Assembly: GCF_004359215.1 (NCBI RefSeq)
Contig: NC_090611.1
Coordinates: 5,980,278-6,010,293, forward strand
Reading direction: 5' to 3'
From: Bremia lactucae
Lineage: Eukaryota > Oomycota > Peronosporomycetes > Peronosporales > Peronosporaceae
DNA: 30,016 nucleotides
Positions 26,885-30,016 of the stretch are shown here, in pieces. Position 1 is the first letter of the stretch. Every line of letters starts with the position of its first letter. Both the position numbers and the translations under genes were made by a program. Under the pieces are notes generated by a model, which worked only from the letters and a program-made list of their open reading frames with translations, made no database searches and was not told where the DNA came from.

Positions 26885-27716
26885 GATGAGTCTAACTCAA
26901 CCATGGGTCGAATGACCACCATTTCAGATAAGTCACCAGCCTTTAAGGCTCGACCGCACTCATCAATAGACATTTCGTCTAGCTCTAATAGAGCATGTAA
27001 CGAAGGGATTGCCGCAAGGCTAATCCCCCCTCAATGTTACCATTTACAAGCGTATGTAATTGCTCACTCATATCGTTTTGTGAGGGTATACACGCTTCGT
27101 GTCCATCCTGTCTTAAAGTGGAGACAATACGCCTCATAGAGGCCGGGACATTCACGTCCCGGATTTTCCAGCCTGTATTGGTTCGATACAAAACATGGTG
27201 TCTAATTTGACATTTGACAAGGAGTTAGGTAACGCAACTTCATTATCCAGCGAACGTTTACGTGTCGCTTCACGTGCATTAGGAGGGTTTGACCCAAAAT
27301 GCCCTGGCGAACCGCCAAAAGTGTCACTATTGACACTCAGTATGGTGCCACCTCGGCCGACCACACTCGGTGGACTTAGACGTGTCACTCCACGTATCTC
27401 AGGGATATTGCACCCTTGAGGCCCTGGCGAACCGCCAACAGTGTCACTACTGACACTGAGTATGGTGCCACCTCGGCCGACCATACTCGGTGGACTTAGA
27501 CGTGCCACTCCACGTATCTCAGGGATATTGCACCCTTGATGATTCGGCCTTAGGCCAACAGTGCTTTCAGCATTCAGTGAATCGTTATTACAACGAGTGT
27601 CACTCGACGGAGTACGTTCCGTTCCACTTATTTCTGCTGAGTCAGGCTCAGAATTAATCTTTTTAACATTAGAGTTTATTAGCTCACAAATTCTAATGTC
27701 TAAAACACTGGCACAG
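26885..27716 (-). pseudogene. gypsy protease-RT linker region with 40-residue repeats
   Basis: From 27716 down to 27152 the minus strand is open for about 188 codons. It contains CNIPEIRGVARLSPPSMVGR and GGTILSVSSDTVGGSPG repeated with a 40-residue period. After a frameshift near 27180 it continues KIRDVNVPASMRRIVSTLR and [19 protein letters not shown]. Another shift leads to [20 protein letters not shown] and [14 protein letters not shown]. The last blocks match a plus-strand copy at 28480-28620 that leads to RT, identifying this as the linker ahead of RT. It ends against a plus-strand RNase H start near 26845. Confidence 0.6.
27301..27540. repeat. 120-bp tandem duplication
   Basis: Units 27301-27420 and 27421-27540 differ at six positions. 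The period of 120 keeps the minus-strand frame (40 codons). A third, much decayed unit follows (27541-27660) and a decayed unit precedes (about 27235-27300). Each unit holds inverted repeats AGTGTCA/TGACACT and GGCG-AAC-CGCC. Confidence 0.93.
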
Positions 27717-27892
27717 ACTCATTCAATGATCCGCGCCAATAGCGCTTTTGTTGCCTAAAAATGGTGGGTTCATGACTCTCCAAAACTTTGCTAGGAACAT
27801 TGCGCATGGCGCCTAAGGTCTTAGACCTCCAATCGATCCATGGCTCATGGTGTTGATTCAATCTTGAATTAACCAAACAATAGAAGAAATGT

Positions 27893-28057
27893 CTTATTGC
27901 ATCAATATTACCAAATTTGGTAATATTGGAACTATTAAGTCAGATTATCAATAAAGATAATAATTTTGTACTTCTCTATTAATTTCCTCTCATAGGAAAT
28001 AATACTCTTTGCTTCTCTTGCAGGAAATAATATTTATCAATGGGACACCCCGTTGCA
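27893..28057 (+). repeat. 3' end of a family A LTR
   Basis: It aligns with 1072-1195 of the left-edge LTR, including the perfect 24-bp palindrome (27904-27927), CTCATAGGAAATAATA, and an end GGGACACCCCGTTGCA matching GGTACACCCGTTACA. A run of eight or more C follows at about 28061. Confidence 0.78.
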
Positions 28058-28255
28058 TCACCCCCCCCCACCAACAGTCACAATATTGACTGATGTGGAG
28101 TGACAGATGAATACTCTTATGTCTTTTCCTGTAATTTTGCATTATTGATTTTATTTACAACTCCAATTTTGTCGCATTATTGATTTAACAGGTAGCTAAG
28201 TAGTCTCAGCTCCCAAAGGTTAATTCTAAGGCCTTTAATTGGAGAGAAAGTAAAC

Positions 28256-28420
28256 TGTAGTTGTTAGTCGCGAAGGCGACTGTGAAGGGCTCTAATAAGC
28301 CTTGGTCAATCTCAATCGACGAAGCTGGCAATTACGTCTGATGTCGTTATCTTGAGGGAATTAACGATATCATAAGGTTCTTAAAGCGCATGAGGTAGTG
28401 ATACTGTATACATTCGTCAA
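28256..28420 (+). pseudogene. Family B protease fragment
   Basis: LLVAKATVKGSNKPWSISID resembles LLVAQATVKGFDNPWSILID of the family B protease (10388-10451). The active site is damaged: after the Asp comes EAGNYV, with the S-G-A-S-C codons deleted, and a stop follows. RYLEGIND corresponds to LSLEGSQQ. Confidence 0.65.
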
Positions 28421-28439
28421 AGAAGTGGTAGGTAACGTT

Positions 28440-28700
28440 GATGACGTCATCCTCGAGGCTATCCTATCGCTACATACTCTTTTAGAGCTAGACGAAATAC
28501 TTTCTGTGCTGAGTTTGTCCAGGCCTTGAAAGCTGGCAATTCATCTCTGATATGGTGGTCATTTGACCTGATAATAAGTTGAACTTATCGTCACTTCTGG
28601 GTGAAGACGTTGTTAAGGACAATAAAGCGGCACTTAATGCTCAGAGTCGAACATCGACCCACATTCCTTCAGACCGGTTCGCTCCATCGGTTATGATGTT
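28440..28700 (+). pseudogene. Protease-RT linker fragment
   Basis: VDDVILEAILSLHTLLELDE, then in a shifted frame ALKAGNSSLIVVI and LNLSSLLGEDVVKDN, parallel the minus-strand linker at 26885-27000 ([23 protein letters not shown]). It sits correctly between protease and RT fragments on the plus strand. Confidence 0.6.
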
Positions 28701-28774
28701 CAGGACTGGTGTGTCATAAATTTAACGCGTATCTAACATCTCTATTCGAGGTGAAGTCATAGAAGTGACCTGTT

Positions 28775-29390
28775 TCCTAAAACCAAATACTGCAAAACAC
28801 AGTTGTGGGCTTTACAAAAGAAACAGCGTGATGTTATTGACGATTTTGCACGTGGTAATCACGCCGTTAGGAGAGTGCGTGAGAGTAAGCCTCCCCTTCG
28901 AAACCGACAATTTCTGTGAAGAAGCCGAATGGTAAGTGCGTATTGCGCATGGCTTTAGTAAGTTTAATTCAGCAAGAGACACCAACCCCGATGAAAAATG
29001 TACTTCAGGACATTGTGGTGGGATGTGCGTACAATGCGCTCGAATCAGTTAACGGATGGTACGAACTGATCCCGAGAGCTATTTATATTCCAATTACATC
29101 ACATAGCATTCCAAGCGGTCTGCTTTGAGAGTGGCTGGCTATGCCACAGGATGTTAAATCGTCAAGTGACTCAACTGCACACACAATTTTTTATGACAAT
29201 TTAGTTCATAGTAATGCGGACCAATACGGTCAGATTTAGGTTACCGCTTAGACCAATTGTAATCTGCACTCGAAGGCATGCGCGCAAATTGGTTGTACGT
29301 TGACGCATTTAAATGGATTTGGTGCAGAAGAAATTCCTTTTAGGGTGCTTCAATCGGTAGCGAGGTCTTAAAGCAGTTAATGCCAAAAAT
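28775..29390 (+). pseudogene. Reverse transcriptase fragment with altered active site
   Basis: Reading near 28783 gives LQKKQRDVIDDFARGNH and RRVRESK, then KKPNGKCVLRMA (28915). TPTPMKNVLQDIVVG, ALESVNGWYELIPRAIYIP and HSIPSGLL (to 29128) correspond to the RT fingers/palm. The catalytic box reads FFYDNLVHSNADQ, with FYDN at 29189-29200 instead of YFDD. Further pieces (ALEGMRANWLY, FGAEEIPF) reach about 29345. Many stops are present. Confidence 0.8.
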
Positions 29391-30016
29391 GAGCGGTGAG
29401 TAGTTTCGCTACGAGTTTTTGGGGGCAATGAGTTCAACGTCTCGGACTTAATGTTGTCGGCACATTGTTACATCTTACCGGCTATGCGTACAAGCTTTAA
29501 TACTATGCGCAAAGAACGTTGGAATTGAAATAAAACTAACAAGTGCTGGTGGAGACTTCCCAAACAGTTAAATACTTGAGGAATTAGGTCCCCAAGGAAC
29601 AGCGGGAATTACCTTTGGATTAAGTTCCAAGGAACAAAATAAGACATTGGATGTCTGAGTAAACACCGGCCAAGCGCAGACGCTTATACACTTGATCTGG
29701 TAGCGCCTCCGGTGTTAACTTCGGTAATAACTCAATTGTCAACGCTAGAGCCAAAACGGTTTCATGCGCGATCTATGTAGTGGCAAAGTAAAGCAGATCT
29801 TCTTCACAGATGACGAGTACGTGGCTGATATATGTCGGCATAAGTATTTTCTGGAACGGGTTGGTTCTCAGCAGCTCGTCGATGGGCGAAAGTGTCCTCG
29901 ATAAGAAGACTCTGATCAAAGGCTTTACATCTCAATCCTGCGACAAGCCGCTTATATAGAATTGATACAATTCAAGATAGATTTTTCTAATTCGGTATCA
30001 TGCGAGCTGTCTAAGG
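29391..30016. other. Right end of window, nothing recognised
   Basis: This may continue the degenerate plus-strand gypsy pol, but I found no RNase H, integrase or LTR motif in it. Short open stretches (for example 29690-29790) show no domain. Confidence 0.4.

Noticed and set aside
27301..27540. CRISPR-like or satellite array.
   Set aside because: Only two close copies of 120 bp with no spacers, in a frame-preserving position within a gypsy linker; this is a tandem duplication.
1..30016. A functional new defence or toxin system.
   Set aside because: All accessory sequence resolves into decayed MULE and gypsy parts or unassigned AT-rich DNA. The three intact genes belong to known eukaryotic families.

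Overview
The window looks like nuclear DNA of an oomycete, most likely a Peronosporales species (Phytophthora or a downy mildew). The reasons are three tightly packed, apparently intronless eukaryotic genes set beside a large block of decayed Ty3/gypsy retrotransposons of the type common in those genomes. No bacterial features, rRNA or CRISPR were seen. The species call is inference.

Layout. Positions 1-1195 are the 3' end of a Ty3/gypsy element: a pol C-terminal tail, a polypurine tract and a 972-bp LTR that is intact at both ends. Positions 1480-5677 are a gene island: an amino acid/auxin permease-family transporter (+), the SM protein VPS45 (+), and a convergent DUF4833-like protein (-). 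Everything to the right is transposon-derived. A Mutator-like (MULE) transposase pseudogene with a C-terminal OTU-like domain runs on the minus strand from 6427 to 8798 and resumes at 14479-14650. It is split by a chromodomain Ty3/gypsy element at 8799-14473. The element is flanked by a 5-bp target duplication (CTCAC), and removing it with one copy of the duplication rejoins the MULE reading frame exactly.

The inserted element has an LTR, a PBS, gag, protease, RNase H, integrase and chromodomain. It has lost its reverse transcriptase, carries frameshifts and stops, has an antisense ORF (13506-14021) between the chromodomain and the 3' LTR, and has a 5'-truncated 3' LTR bounded by a perfect 35-bp inverted repeat.

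From 14651 to 30016 the sequence is a mosaic of older gypsy fragments on both strands. The clearest structure is a mirrored pair. A plus copy (gag-protease-integrase, about 16787-20462) and a minus copy (gag-protease-RT-RNase H-integrase, 23543 down to about 20470) converge near 20465. Their gag-protease arms (about 16.8-17.9 kb and 22.1-23.4 kb) are nearly identical and share the same inactivating changes. Further right are LTR fragments, a truncated tRNA-Pro 5' half, RT/RNase H fragments, and a minus-strand protease-RT linker with a 120-bp tandem repeat.

Two patterns cut across the annotation. The retroelement sequence holds far more short perfect stem-loops than chance predicts. All three recognisable RT catalytic boxes are broken by Asp-to-Asn changes, and the inserted element has no RT at all. 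No functional mobile element and no complete new system is visible.
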